A stretch of 64,000 nt of DNA from Nocardioides sp. SYSU D00038. GTDB taxonomy: Bacteria; Actinomycetota; Actinomycetes; Propionibacteriales; Nocardioidaceae. The stretch spans positions 248,001 to 312,000 of the forward strand of contig NZ_JAFFJT010000014.1 in the NCBI RefSeq assembly GCF_016924665.1, in the 5' to 3' direction. The notes below the pieces were generated by a model that saw only the letters and a list, made by a program, of their open reading frames with translations, did no database searches and was not told the origin of the DNA. The position numbers and the translations under genes were made by a program. Below, one piece after another: positions 42,367 through 51,117 of this stretch (position 1 is the stretch's first letter; each line of letters begins with the position of its first letter).

Positions 42367-43176
42367 ATGGACACGACAGCAGCAGCCCCCTCTCGGGAGG
42401 CCGAGCGCGCTGCCCGGGAGCACGAGACCGCGCGACTGTTCGCGGCCGCGAGCCAGTGCCAGGGGTCGGAGCGTGAAGCCCTCCTCCGCCGGATCGTCGA
42501 GATCAACACCTGCGTGGCCCACGCCGTGGCCCACCGCTACCGCAACCGGGACGTCGCGATGGAGGACCTCGAGCAGGTCGCCTGCGTCGCCCTGGTTGCG
42601 GCTGCCCGCAGGTTCGACCCGGACCGGTCGGAGAACTTCCTGACCTACGCCGTCCCCACGATCGCGGGCGAGGTGCGCCGCTACTTCCGCGACCACGGCT
42701 GGGTGGTGCGGCCCCCGCGCTCGCTCCAGGAGGCCCGGGCCCGGGTCAGCGCCGTGCGCGACACCCTCCCGCCGGGGGACGACGGCCGACCCGCCTCGCA
42801 CGTCGACATCGCCCAGGTCACCGACCTCAGCGAGGCTCAGGTCGCCGAGGCGCTGCGCCTCGACTCGTGCTTCAGCCCGCTCTCGCTCGACCTCCACGGC
42901 CAGGACGGCGACGGTGTCGCTCTCGGCTCGATGATCGCCTCCGACGACGACGGCGTCTCCCGCGCGGAGGCGCGGGTGTTGCTCCAGCCGGCCATGGCCA
43001 CGCTCACCGAGCGGCAGCGCCAGGTCCTCCAGCTCCGGTTCGGCCAGGGCCTGCACCAGCGCGAGATCGGCGAGATCATCGGCGTCAGCCAGGTGCAGGT
43101 CTCGCGCCTGCTCAGCCAGGCGCTCGGCACGCTGCGCACTGCGCTCGGGGCGGAGTCCTACGCCGAGGTCGCGTGA
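42367..43176 (+). CDS. SigB/SigF-type alternative sigma factor (first paralogue)
   Basis: 269 residues with regions 2, 3 and 4 of the SigB/F/G group. Region 2 shows AHAVAHRYRNRDVAMEDLEQ then FDPDRSENFLTYAVPTIAGE then VRRYFRDHGWVVRPPRSLQE. Region 4 has TLTERQRQVLQLRFGQGLHQ and REIGEIIGVSQVQVSRLLSQ, a helix-turn-helix. Such factors direct general stress responses and are usually held by an RsbW-type anti-sigma, but none is encoded beside this gene. ATG at 42367; the 11-residue longer start lacks support. It is 60-70% alike by eye to the second paralogue at 54081. Confidence 0.88.
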   Translation: MDTTAAAPSREAERAAREHETARLFAAASQCQGSEREALLRRIVEINTCVAHAVAHRYRNRDVAMEDLEQVACVALVAAARRFDPDRSENFLTYAVPTIAGEVRRYFRDHGWVVRPPRSLQEARARVSAVRDTLPPGDDGRPASHVDIAQVTDLSEAQVAEALRLDSCFSPLSLDLHGQDGDGVALGSMIASDDDGVSRAEARVLLQPAMATLTERQRQVLQLRFGQGLHQREIGEIIGVSQVQVSRLLSQALGTLRTALGAESYAEVA

Positions 43177-43260
43177 CCTCGGGCGCTCACGAGCCACCAG
43201 CCGTGTCCCACCCGCCGTCGCGCCCCGGACTCACGCAGACCGGCCCCGCGACGGCCCCGC

Positions 43261-43290
43261 GCGCCCCCGCCCGGCACCGGGCGGGGGCGC
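43261..43290 (+). terminator. Strong terminator hairpin after the sigma gene
   Basis: A perfect 13-bp stem: GCGCCCCCGCCCG (43261-43273) and CGGGCGGGGGCGC (43278-43290) around GCAC, 85 bases after the sigma stop. Confidence 0.75.
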
Positions 43291-43348
43291 TCGCACCTGG
43301 TCGCGCGACGGACGGGTGAGCATCCGCAGGACCGGACACCGTGGAGCC

Positions 43349-44599
43349 ATGACTGATCTCACCCTGCAGCTGCTCCGGCACGGCTACGACGCCGTGGCCG
43401 TCGATCGCGCGTCCCGGGGCGGCGGCGACCCCTACGTGTCGCGGCTGCTCGGGAGACGAGCCGTCGTGGTGCGCGACCCCGAGGGGGTGCGCACGTTCTA
43501 CGACGAGGGGGTGGTGCGCCGCAGGGGCGCGGTGCCGCCCCCGCTGGCCTGGCTGCTGTTCGGCCGCGGCGCGGTGCACGGTCTCGACGACGAGGCCCAC
43601 CGCGACCGCAAGCTGATGTTCCTCGAGGCCCTCTCCCCCGCAGCCATCACACCCCTGGTCGAGCTCGCCGAGACCGAGCTTCGCCGCGCGGTCGCGAGCT
43701 GGCCGGACCGCGCCGAGGTGGAGGTGCACGACGAGCTGGTCCGCGCCTACGGTCGAGCGGTCCTGACCTGGGCCGGCCTCGACCTCACCGAGGCCGAGGG
43801 CGACCGGGTGGCTCGCTCGCTGTCCGGCATCGTCGACGGCTTCGGCTTCGCCGGCCCGGCGTACCTGAGGGGTTGGCGGGAGCGGGTGCGTCGGGAGCGC
43901 TGGGCCACTCGCCTGGTCGCCGACGTGCGCGCCGGAGGAGTCGCGCGCCCCGGCTCGGTGCTGGCCGAGGTCGCGGCCTCCGACCTGCCGACGCGCACGG
44001 CCGGCGTGGAGCTGCTCAACGTGCTCCGGCCGACCGTCGCGGTGTCCTGGCTCGGAACGTTCGCCGTCCTGCGCCTGGCCGAGCACCCCGACTGGGCCGA
44101 TCGCGTCGCCGACGACGCGGCCGGGATGGTGCGCTACGCGTTCGCGCAGGAGGTACGCCGGACCTCGCCGTTCGTCCCCGTGCTCGCCGGACGGGTCCGC
44201 CAGGAGGCTCGCTGCGGCGAGGTGCGGCTCGGGCGGGGCGACCTCGTCGTCCTCGACGTCGTGGGGATCCACCGAGATGCCGGGCGCTGGCCCGATCCGG
44301 GCGCCTTCCGGCCGGAGCGGTTCGCCGCGGGTGCGGTGCCGGGGGCCTACGACCTGGTGCCGCAGGGGGGTGGGCACCCCTCCGGGCACCGCTGCCCCGG
44401 CGAGTCGCTGGCGCTGCGCCTGCTCGAGGTCACCCTGCGTGTCGTGGCGCCGCTGGGGTTGCGTCCCGAGCACGTCGCCGGGGCGGCCGTGGACCGGTCG
44501 CGCATGCCCACGCTGCCCCGCCGCGGCCTGCGGCTGGCTACGACCGGTCTCCGGGCGGGCCGGGCGCCCGCCGGCAGGACTGGGGAGCGGTCGGCGTGA
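43349..44599 (+). CDS. Cytochrome P450, CYP152 peroxygenase type
   Basis: 416 residues, the length of CYP152 fatty-acid peroxygenases. FGRGAVHGLDDEAHRDRKLM and the haem loop QGGGHPSGHRCPGES (ligand Cys349) are those of the group. The I-helix has Arg227-Pro228 in NVLRPTVAVSWLGTF where ordinary P450s have an acid-alcohol pair; this Arg-Pro binds the substrate carboxylate in CYP152. It probably uses H2O2 to hydroxylate or decarboxylate fatty acids and so needs no ferredoxin. ATG at 43349 is preferred over a start 33 bases earlier. It begins a run of coupled genes with glycosyltransferases and is not the CYP125-like enzyme of sterol catabolism. Confidence 0.88.
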   Translation: MTDLTLQLLRHGYDAVAVDRASRGGGDPYVSRLLGRRAVVVRDPEGVRTFYDEGVVRRRGAVPPPLAWLLFGRGAVHGLDDEAHRDRKLMFLEALSPAAITPLVELAETELRRAVASWPDRAEVEVHDELVRAYGRAVLTWAGLDLTEAEGDRVARSLSGIVDGFGFAGPAYLRGWRERVRRERWATRLVADVRAGGVARPGSVLAEVAASDLPTRTAGVELLNVLRPTVAVSWLGTFAVLRLAEHPDWADRVADDAAGMVRYAFAQEVRRTSPFVPVLAGRVRQEARCGEVRLGRGDLVVLDVVGIHRDAGRWPDPGAFRPERFAAGAVPGAYDLVPQGGGHPSGHRCPGESLALRLLEVTLRVVAPLGLRPEHVAGAAVDRSRMPTLPRRGLRLATTGLRAGRAPAGRTGERSA

Positions 44600-44772
44600 G
44601 CGGCGGACCGTTCGTCCCGACCTGCCCGGGGTGCGGCCAGACCATGCACCCGGTGCTCGACCAGCGCCCGGCGACCGGGGGCGGACCGCTGCCCGCCGAG
44701 GTGCCCATCCACTTCGAGTGCCCCACCTGCGGACCACTTCCCGAGCCGGCGGCGGAGGTGCCCGGGGACTGA
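44596..44772 (+). CDS. Tiny zinc-ribbon-like protein
   Basis: 58 residues. Two CxxC pairs (TCPGCGQ near residue 10 and ECPTCGP near 43) suggest a zinc ribbon. The middle is flexible and Pro/Gly-rich. GTG at 44596-44598 overlaps the P450 stop (GTGA), which supports it being real. No family is recognised; it could be a partner or metal-binding accessory of the P450, or a small regulator. Confidence 0.65.
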   Translation: MSGGPFVPTCPGCGQTMHPVLDQRPATGGGPLPAEVPIHFECPTCGPLPEPAAEVPGD

Positions 44773-44831
44773 CAGCCCTGACGTCTCGCGTCCGGACGGT
44801 TGGCTGGTCGGGAGCCGGATACCTCACGACT

Positions 44832-45974
44832 GTGACCAGCCTGACCCACGACCGCGCGCGCGTCGGAGGTTCCGCGGAGCGGGCCGTCGTCGTCGCCTCC
44901 GTTCCCTCCAGCCACGTCTACGTCCGCCACCTCGCACCGGAGGACGGCGGCGGTCCGCTGCGGCTCCCGGACCCCCGGCCCGACGACCCCGCCAGGTCGG
45001 CGGTGGAGCGGTGGTGGCCGCCCGTCATGCTCGACGCTGGCTGGGCCGCGACCGCCGACTTCGACCTGATGCACCTCCACTTCGGGTTCGACTCGCGCTC
45101 CCCCGCGGAGCTCGAGGCGCTGGTCGCGACGCTGCGTCGCCGCGGCAAGCCGCTCGTCTTCACCGTGCACGACCTGCGCAACCCCCACCACGAGTCCTCG
45201 GAGCTGCACGACGCCCAGCTCGACGTGCTGGTCCCGGCCGCCGACCAGCTCATCACGCTCACCCCCGGTGCCGCTCGCGAGATCGCGGGACGTTGGGGCC
45301 GCGAGGCCGTCGTCCTGCCACACCCGCACGTCGTCGGGCTCGACGACGCCGCCGCCCGGCGCCGCGCGCGGACCGCGCGCGAGCCGAGGTCCGGCAGCAC
45401 GCCGTCGCCGTTCCGGGTGGGCGTCCACCTCAAGAGCCTGCGCCCGAGCATGGCGCCCCACCAGGTGCTGCCCACGCTCGTCGAGGCCGTCGCCGACCTG
45501 CCTGGCGCCGTGCTGCAGGTCAACGCCCACCACGACGTGGTCGACCCCGGTGGTGCGCACCACGACGACCGGCTCGCCGGCTGGCTGCGCGAGCGGGACC
45601 GGGACGGCGACCTGGAGCTGGTGGTCCACGACTATTGGGCCGACGCCCGCCACCTCTGGGACTACCTGGCGTCCCTCGACGTCTCGGTGCTGCCCTACCG
45701 GTTCGGCACCCACTCGGGCTGGCTCGAGGCCTGCCGCGACCTGGGAACGACGGTGGTGGCGCCCAGCTGCGGCTACTACGCCGAGCAGGGCCCGGTGCTG
45801 GGCTACGTGCTGGACGAGCAGGCGTTCGACCCGTCGACGCTGGCTGCGGCGGTGGCCCGGGCCCACCGCGAGCGACCGCGGTGGGGTGCGACGACCGAGG
45901 AGCGGCGCGCGCAGCGCCGCGAGGTCGCACGTCGCCACGACCTGCTCTACCGCTCCGTGCTCCGGGCCGGGTGA
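44832..45974 (+). CDS. Glycosyltransferase-like protein (GT-B) of unknown substrate
   Basis: 380 residues. The N-terminal domain shows DFDLMHLHFGFDSRSPAELE and RRRGKPLVFTVHDLRNPHHE. The second domain shows HLKSLRPSMAPHQVLPTLVE, LVVHDYWADARHLWDYLASL, LDVSVLPYRFGTHSGWLEAC and GYYAEQGPVLGY. This resembles GT4-type proteins, but the classic E-x7-E is replaced by a GTHSGWLEACRDLG loop. GTG at 44832 is used, 60 bases after the zinc-ribbon gene. The next gene starts 3 bases after its stop. Confidence 0.78.
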   Translation: MTSLTHDRARVGGSAERAVVVASVPSSHVYVRHLAPEDGGGPLRLPDPRPDDPARSAVERWWPPVMLDAGWAATADFDLMHLHFGFDSRSPAELEALVATLRRRGKPLVFTVHDLRNPHHESSELHDAQLDVLVPAADQLITLTPGAAREIAGRWGREAVVLPHPHVVGLDDAAARRRARTAREPRSGSTPSPFRVGVHLKSLRPSMAPHQVLPTLVEAVADLPGAVLQVNAHHDVVDPGGAHHDDRLAGWLRERDRDGDLELVVHDYWADARHLWDYLASLDVSVLPYRFGTHSGWLEACRDLGTTVVAPSCGYYAEQGPVLGYVLDEQAFDPSTLAAAVARAHRERPRWGATTEERRAQRREVARRHDLLYRSVLRAG

Positions 45975-45977
45975 GCG

Positions 45978-47045
45978 GTGCGGATCTGCCTCGTCGCCTC
46001 CTCGCGCCACCCGATCCGCCAGCCGTTCGCCGGGGGCCTGGAGTCGCTGACCCACCAGCTGTGCCATGAGCTGACCGCCCGCGGTCACGACGTGACCCTG
46101 TTCGCCGGGCCGGGCTCGGACCCCGCGCTACCGGTGGAGGTCCTCGACGTGCCGGCGTTCGAGCCGAGCGCCGCGGCGATGGCGGACGTCAACGCGCCCT
46201 CGCGCACCTGGCTGGCCGAGCACCACGCCTACCTGGGCCTGATGCTCGCCCTGGGCTCGCGCTGGGCCGATCGCTTCGACGTGGTCCACAACAACAGCCT
46301 CCACCACCTCCCGGTCGCGATGGCGGGTTCGGTGCCGATGCAGGTGGTCACGACGCTGCACACCCCTCCGCTGCCGTGGCTGGAGTCGGCCGTGGCCCTG
46401 GCACCGGGGTCGAGCACGTTCGCTGCCGTCAGCCGCAGCACCGCCCGCGGCTGGGCGCACGTGGTGCGCAGCGAGGTCGTGCCCAACGGCGTCGACACCG
46501 ACGTCTTCCGCGCGGGCCCCGGTGGCGGCCCGGCGGTGTGGAGCGGCCGCCTGGTGCCGGAGAAGGCGCCGCACCTGGCCATCGAAGCCTGCCGCCGGGC
46601 CGGCGTCCCGCTGGTGCTCGCCGGGCCGGTGAGCGACCCGGCGTACGTCGAGCGGGAGGTGCTGCCTCGGTTGGGACCCGACGTCGAGCTGGCCGGCCAC
46701 CTCGGCCGCGACGAGCTGGTGGCCCTGCTGGGCCGGGCGTCGGTCGCGGTGGTGACGCCGGCCTGGGAGGAGCCCTACGGCCTGGTGTGCGCCGAGGCCC
46801 TCGCCTGCGGGACACCAGTCGCGGCGTTCGACCGCGGGGCGATGCGCGAGATCCTCTCGCCGCGCACCGGGCGCCTGGCCCGCTCGGGTGACGTCGACGC
46901 CCTGGCCCGAGCGGTCGCCCGGGCGGCGACCCTCGACCGTGACGAGTGCCGCGTCCACGCCGTGGCCCACTGCTCGGTGGCCCGCATGGTCGACGGCTAC
47001 GAGCGCCTCTACGAGCGGGCGGGACGGCAGGACCGAGCGGCGTGA
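45978..47045 (+). CDS. Glycosyltransferase family 4
   Basis: 355-residue GT-B enzyme. Features are RICLVASSRHPIRQPFAGGL (residues 2-21), CHELTARGHDVTLFAGPGS, a nucleotide-sugar region EVVPNGVDTDVFRAGPGG, VWSGRLVPEKAPHLAIEACR and the catalytic E-x7-E loop in PAWEEPYGLVCAEALACGTP. GTG at 45978; the stop overlaps the next GTG. Donor and acceptor unknown. It differs from the GT4 at 24392 and has no KstR box. Confidence 0.87.
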   Translation: MRICLVASSRHPIRQPFAGGLESLTHQLCHELTARGHDVTLFAGPGSDPALPVEVLDVPAFEPSAAAMADVNAPSRTWLAEHHAYLGLMLALGSRWADRFDVVHNNSLHHLPVAMAGSVPMQVVTTLHTPPLPWLESAVALAPGSSTFAAVSRSTARGWAHVVRSEVVPNGVDTDVFRAGPGGGPAVWSGRLVPEKAPHLAIEACRRAGVPLVLAGPVSDPAYVEREVLPRLGPDVELAGHLGRDELVALLGRASVAVVTPAWEEPYGLVCAEALACGTPVAAFDRGAMREILSPRTGRLARSGDVDALARAVARAATLDRDECRVHAVAHCSVARMVDGYERLYERAGRQDRAA

Positions 47046-48043
47046 TCGGCTACTACGTCCACCACCACGGTCTGGGCCACCTGCACCGGGCCCTGCAGGT
47101 GGCGGACGCGCTGGGCGAGCCGGTGACGGCGCTGTCGTCGCTGCCGCGCCCCGCGGATTGGACCGGGCCGTGGATCGAGCTCGACCGCGACGACGAGGAC
47201 CCCACGCAGCTGCGGCCCTCGGCCGGTGACCGGCTGCACTGGGCCCCGCTGGGCAGTCACGGGTTGCGCTCCCGGATGGCCGAGATCGCCTCGTGGATCC
47301 GGCACCTCTCCCCTCGCGTGGTCGTCGTGGACGTGTCGGTGGAGGTGCTCCTGCTCGTCCGGCTGCACGGGATCCCGGTGGTCACGGTGGTGCAGCCCGG
47401 CGACCGCGGCGACCCCGCCCACCTGCTCGGCTACGACGTCGCCGACGCCCTGGTGGGCTGCTGGCCGGCAAGCGCCCGCGGCCTGCTTCGTGGCGTGCCC
47501 GGGCACGTGCTCGACCGGGTCGACTGCGTCGGAGCGATGTCACGGGCCGCGGTGAGCGAGTCGTCCGCCCCGGTCGCTGCCGGGCCGCGTCGCGCCACGC
47601 TCCTCTCCGGCATCGGCGGCAGCGCGCTCGACCGGGAGCTCCTCGACCGGATGGTGGCCGGGACCCCCGGGTGGGAGTGGACGGTACTCGACCGGCGGCT
47701 CGGCACCTGGGTCGACGACCCCGCCCCCGTGCTGGCGGCCTCGGACGTCGTGGTCACCCACGCCGGGCAGAACGCGCTGGCCGAGGTCGCCGCCGCCCGG
47801 TGCCCGGCCGTCGTGGTGCCCCAGGAGCGTCCGCACGGCGAGCAGCGGTGCACCGCGGCGGTGCTGGCCGGCGGTCCGTGGCCGGTCGTGGTGCGCGACT
47901 CCTTCGCCGGCGGCGACTGGGCGGCCACCCTCGAGCAGGCGGGCCGCCTCGACGGTCGCGACTGGGCCTCGTGGTGCGACGGCGGGGCCGCGGCCCGGTT
48001 CGCCGAGGTGGTGCGGGCCACGGCGCTGAGGTGCGCGTCGTGA
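47042..48043 (+). CDS. MurG-like (GT28) glycosyltransferase family protein
   Basis: 333 residues. The N-terminal IGYYVHHHGLGHLHRALQVA resembles the GHxxR-type acceptor loop of UDP-glycosyltransferases. The C-terminal DPAPVLAASDVVVTHAGQNA, LAEVAAARCPAVVVPQERPH and GEQRCTAAVLAG form the HxGxN/E-type donor site of GT28 proteins. GTG at 47042-47044 overlaps the preceding stop (GTGA). Its position among three other GTs suggests assembly of an oligosaccharide or glycosylated small molecule. Confidence 0.82.
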   Translation: MIGYYVHHHGLGHLHRALQVADALGEPVTALSSLPRPADWTGPWIELDRDDEDPTQLRPSAGDRLHWAPLGSHGLRSRMAEIASWIRHLSPRVVVVDVSVEVLLLVRLHGIPVVTVVQPGDRGDPAHLLGYDVADALVGCWPASARGLLRGVPGHVLDRVDCVGAMSRAAVSESSAPVAAGPRRATLLSGIGGSALDRELLDRMVAGTPGWEWTVLDRRLGTWVDDPAPVLAASDVVVTHAGQNALAEVAAARCPAVVVPQERPHGEQRCTAAVLAGGPWPVVVRDSFAGGDWAATLEQAGRLDGRDWASWCDGGAAARFAEVVRATALRCAS

Positions 48044-48918
48044 CCTCCGCCCTGCCCGGCGTGGCCGTGGTGACGATCGCCCACGGCCGGCACGACCACC
48101 TCGCGCTCCAGCACCGGTCGCTGGCCGCCGCGACCGCCCGTCCGGCCGACTACGTCGTGGTCGCGATGCACGACCCTGGGCTGGGTCCGGCCACCGTCGA
48201 CGGGCTCGGCCGCCGGGTGCGGCACCTGCCCCGCCATCCCGAGGGGCTGCCACTGGCCGCCGCCCGCAACCTGGGCGTCACGACCGCGCTCGAGGCCGGC
48301 GCGGAGGTGGTCGTGGTGCTCGACGTCGACTGCGCCGCCGGACCCGGCCTGGTCGCGTCGTACGCCGAGGTGGTGCGCGAGCGGCCGGGGCACCTGTGGT
48401 GCGGGCCGGTCACCTACCTGCCCCCGCCGCCCTCCGGCGGCTACCGGCTCGACGACCTCGACGACCTCGACGACCCCCACCCCGCGCGACCTGCCCCCGC
48501 CCCCGGCGAGGTCGTGCTCGGCGGCGACCCGGACCTGTTCTGGTCGCTGTCCTTCGCCGTGCACCGCGACACCTGGCGACGGGTGGGCGGCTTCCACGAG
48601 GGCTACGTCGGCTACGGCGCCGAGGACACCGATCTCGGCCACACCGCCGCGGCGGCCGGCGTCGACCTGGCCTGGGCGGGGGCGGCGCGCGCCTACCACC
48701 AGCACCACCCGGTGAGCCGGCCGCCGGTCGAGCACCTCGACGACATCCTGCGCAACGGACGGCGGTTCCGCGACCGCTGGGGGCGGTGGGCGATGACCGG
48801 CTGGCTGGAGGAGATGGCGGAGCTGGGCCTGGTCGCCCGGCAGGGCGACGACTGGGTGCGGAGCGGGTCCGGCCCGCACGGATACGCACGCCCGCTCCCG
48901 GCAACCGTGCGGCCATGA
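48040..48918 (+). CDS. Glycosyltransferase family 2 with a galactosyltransferase-type C-terminus
   Basis: 292 residues. LPGVAVVTIAHGRHDHLALQ opens a GT-A fold; VVVVLDVDCAAGPGLVASYA gives the DxD site. VGGFHEGYVGYGAEDTDLGH is the Glyco_transf_7C block seen in beta-galactosyl and polypeptide GalNAc transferases. An odd DDLDDLDDLDDPH stretch lies in the middle. GTG at 48040 overlaps the previous stop (GTGA); an in-frame GTG 9 bases upstream is possible. Fourth GT in the run. Confidence 0.83.
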   Translation: MTSALPGVAVVTIAHGRHDHLALQHRSLAAATARPADYVVVAMHDPGLGPATVDGLGRRVRHLPRHPEGLPLAAARNLGVTTALEAGAEVVVVLDVDCAAGPGLVASYAEVVRERPGHLWCGPVTYLPPPPSGGYRLDDLDDLDDPHPARPAPAPGEVVLGGDPDLFWSLSFAVHRDTWRRVGGFHEGYVGYGAEDTDLGHTAAAAGVDLAWAGAARAYHQHHPVSRPPVEHLDDILRNGRRFRDRWGRWAMTGWLEEMAELGLVARQGDDWVRSGSGPHGYARPLPATVRP

Positions 48919-49496
48919 CCGACCACGACGGCTCCCCCGACCACCCGACCGACGGCCGGACCGCCCTGCTGGTGATCGACCTGCAGAAGGACTACGTGCA
49001 GGACCCCGAGCTGCGGCGCTGCAGCGACGACGTCGTCAAGCACACCAACGAGCTCATCGAGAAGGCCGAGGCGGCCGGCTGCCCGGTGGTGGAGGTCAGC
49101 ACCGAACACGACCCCGACGGCAGCACCTGGGCGCTGAACATGCGCCAGGACGACCAGGGCCTGGTGCTCGCCGGCACCGAGGGTGTCGAGCGGCTCGACG
49201 GGCTGCGCCCGATCGAGCGGCGGGTCACCAAGACCCGCGACAGCGCGTTCTTCGAGACCGACCTGGTCGCGCTCCTCCAGGAGCTCGGGGTCGACCGGCT
49301 GGTGCTGGCCGGCATCTCCACCGAGTCGTGCATCCGGGCGACCGCGATCGACGCCTACGCCCACGACTTCCGGGTCGTGCTGCCCCGGGACGCGACCGCC
49401 TCGGTCGACGAGCAGATGCACGACGAGACGCTCAGCGCGCTGTCCGAGCTCTACCGGCAGCCGGTGGAGTGGGCCGCCGACATCACCTTCGACTGA
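48915..49496 (+). CDS. Isochorismatase-family cysteine hydrolase
   Basis: 193 residues. The Asp-Lys-Cys triad is visible: ALLVIDLQKDYVQDPE (Asp), RRVTKTRDSAFFETDLV (Lys) and VLAGISTESCIRATAIDAYA (Cys). The family hydrolyses isochorismate, nicotinamide, N-carbamoyl amines or other amides, and the substrate here is unknown. ATG at 48915 overlaps the GT2 stop (ATGA). It closes the coupled operon and meets a gene on the opposite strand 16 bp later. Confidence 0.85.
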   Translation: MTDHDGSPDHPTDGRTALLVIDLQKDYVQDPELRRCSDDVVKHTNELIEKAEAAGCPVVEVSTEHDPDGSTWALNMRQDDQGLVLAGTEGVERLDGLRPIERRVTKTRDSAFFETDLVALLQELGVDRLVLAGISTESCIRATAIDAYAHDFRVVLPRDATASVDEQMHDETLSALSELYRQPVEWAADITFD

Positions 49497-49512
49497 CGCC
49501 CACCCCGTCCGG

Positions 49513-51117
49513 TCAGCGCCCGGGCAGCCGGTCGTGGAGCAGCGCCGCCCGGGCGGCGTTGTGCCCCGGCGCGCCGTGCACGCCGCCCCCGGGGTGGGCG
49601 GAGGCGGAGGCGAGGTAGAGCCGCGGCACGCCGGTCTCGGCGCGGCCCAGCCCCGGCACCGGCCGGAAGACCAGCTGCTGGTGCAGCTGCGAGCTGCCGC
49701 CGCCGACCGCGCCGCCGACGAGGTTGGCGTCGCGGCCCTCCAGCTCGTGGGGGCCGAGGACACGACGGGCCAACACCCGGGAGCCGAACCCGGGCGCGAG
49801 CCGCTCGAGGCGGTCCTGCATCCGGTCGGCGAACCGCTCGCACTCGTCGCGGTCCCAGCGCCCCGTGATGCCGTCCGGCCCGGCGTCGCCGGCCACCTCC
49901 TGGGGCACGTGGGTGTAGGCCCACAGCGACTCGGTGCCAGCGGGCGAGCGGGTGGGGTCGGACGTGGTCATCTGCCCCACCAGCAGGAACGGCGCCGCCG
50001 GCACGAGCCCGGCCGAGACCTGGCCCAGCGCCTCGGCCATCTGCACCTCGTCGTCGGCGACGTGCACGGTGCCGGGCGCCTCGGACGGCGCCGATGCCCA
50101 CGGCACCGGGCCGGACAAAGCCCAGTCGACCTTGACCGTGCCGGGGTCCATGGTGAAGCCGCGGATGCCCCGCCGGACCCGCTCCGGCAGGTGCTCGGGC
50201 GCCACCAGGCCGCCGAGCAGGCGCGAGGCGACCACGTCGGCCACCACGGCGCGTCGGGCCACGACCCGCTCACCGTCGGCCAGGCGGACGCCGACCGCGC
50301 GGCCGCCCTCGACGTCGACGCCCACCACCTCGGCGGAGCAGCGCAGGTGGCCCCCGCGCACCTCGAGCCGGTCGACCAGGGCGTCGGTCAGCCGGCCCGC
50401 ACCCCCGCGCGGCACCGGGAACCCGACCGTCTGCCCGAGCATGGTCATCAGCAGGCCCATCAGGCCCGAGCCGGCGGCGTCGAGGGGGATGTCGGCGTGC
50501 CCGGCGTTGCCGGAGAAGAGCAGCCCGGGTCCGGGACCCGCGAACCGGCGTCCCAGCCCGGTGGCCGGCATCAGCAGGGTCTGCACGAACCGGAGCCCGC
50601 CGGCCCGGCGCAGCCGCGGCAGCAGGCCGAGAGCCGGGCGGACGGGCGGGAACGGCGCCAGCAGGGCCTCGACGAAGCGGTCGCCCACGGCGTCCCACTC
50701 CTGGCAGAGCCGCAGCCAGGCCTCGCCGTCGCCCGGTCGCGCGCGGTCGAAGCCGGCGGCGGTGGTGGTCCGGTCGCGGTGGAGCATCGCCCACTCGCCG
50801 TCGGGGGTGGGGTGGCCCAGCACCGCGGGGGCGTGCTCCCACACCAGGCCGTGCTCCTCGAGGTGCAGGCTGCGCAGCACCGGCGAGGCCACGCCGAGGG
50901 GGTAGAACGCGCTGGCGGTGTCGTGGACGAAGCCCGGGTGGACGTCGGTGTCGCTGCGCACCGCGCCGCCCGGGGTGGGTTGCGCCTCCAGCACCAGCAC
51001 CGACCAGCCGCGGTCGACGAGGTGGTTGGCCGCGGTCAGCCCGTTGGGTCCCGCGCCGATCACCACGGCGTCGTAGCCGGCGCGGCCGCCCCGACGAGAG
51101 GCGCCGGAGGGAGTCAC
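49513..51117 (-). CDS. Phytoene desaturase/PYROXD2-like FAD oxidoreductase
   Basis: 534 residues. FAD-binding DAVVIGAGPNGLTAANHLVD (about residues 16-35) and the following LVLEAQPTPGGAVRSDTD are typical. VPRGGAGRLTDALVDRLEVR, RAVVADVVASRLLGGL and the C-terminal GGGVHGAPGHNAARAALLHD match the carotenoid-desaturase superfamily. Absence of prenyl-synthesis genes nearby makes a carotenoid role unproven. GTG at 51115-51117 overlaps the SRPBCC stop (GTGA), so the two are one operon. Confidence 0.83.
   Translation of the reverse strand: MTPSGASRRGGRAGYDAVVIGAGPNGLTAANHLVDRGWSVLVLEAQPTPGGAVRSDTDVHPGFVHDTASAFYPLGVASPVLRSLHLEEHGLVWEHAPAVLGHPTPDGEWAMLHRDRTTTAAGFDRARPGDGEAWLRLCQEWDAVGDRFVEALLAPFPPVRPALGLLPRLRRAGGLRFVQTLLMPATGLGRRFAGPGPGLLFSGNAGHADIPLDAAGSGLMGLLMTMLGQTVGFPVPRGGAGRLTDALVDRLEVRGGHLRCSAEVVGVDVEGGRAVGVRLADGERVVARRAVVADVVASRLLGGLVAPEHLPERVRRGIRGFTMDPGTVKVDWALSGPVPWASAPSEAPGTVHVADDEVQMAEALGQVSAGLVPAAPFLLVGQMTTSDPTRSPAGTESLWAYTHVPQEVAGDAGPDGITGRWDRDECERFADRMQDRLERLAPGFGSRVLARRVLGPHELEGRDANLVGGAVGGGSSQLHQQLVFRPVPGLGRAETGVPRLYLASASAHPGGGVHGAPGHNAARAALLHDRLPGR

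Noticed and set aside
43349..44599. The P450 as the sterol C26-hydroxylase (CYP125)
   Set aside because: The Arg227-Pro228 I-helix and QGGGHPSGHRCPGE haem loop are CYP152 features. There is no KstR box.
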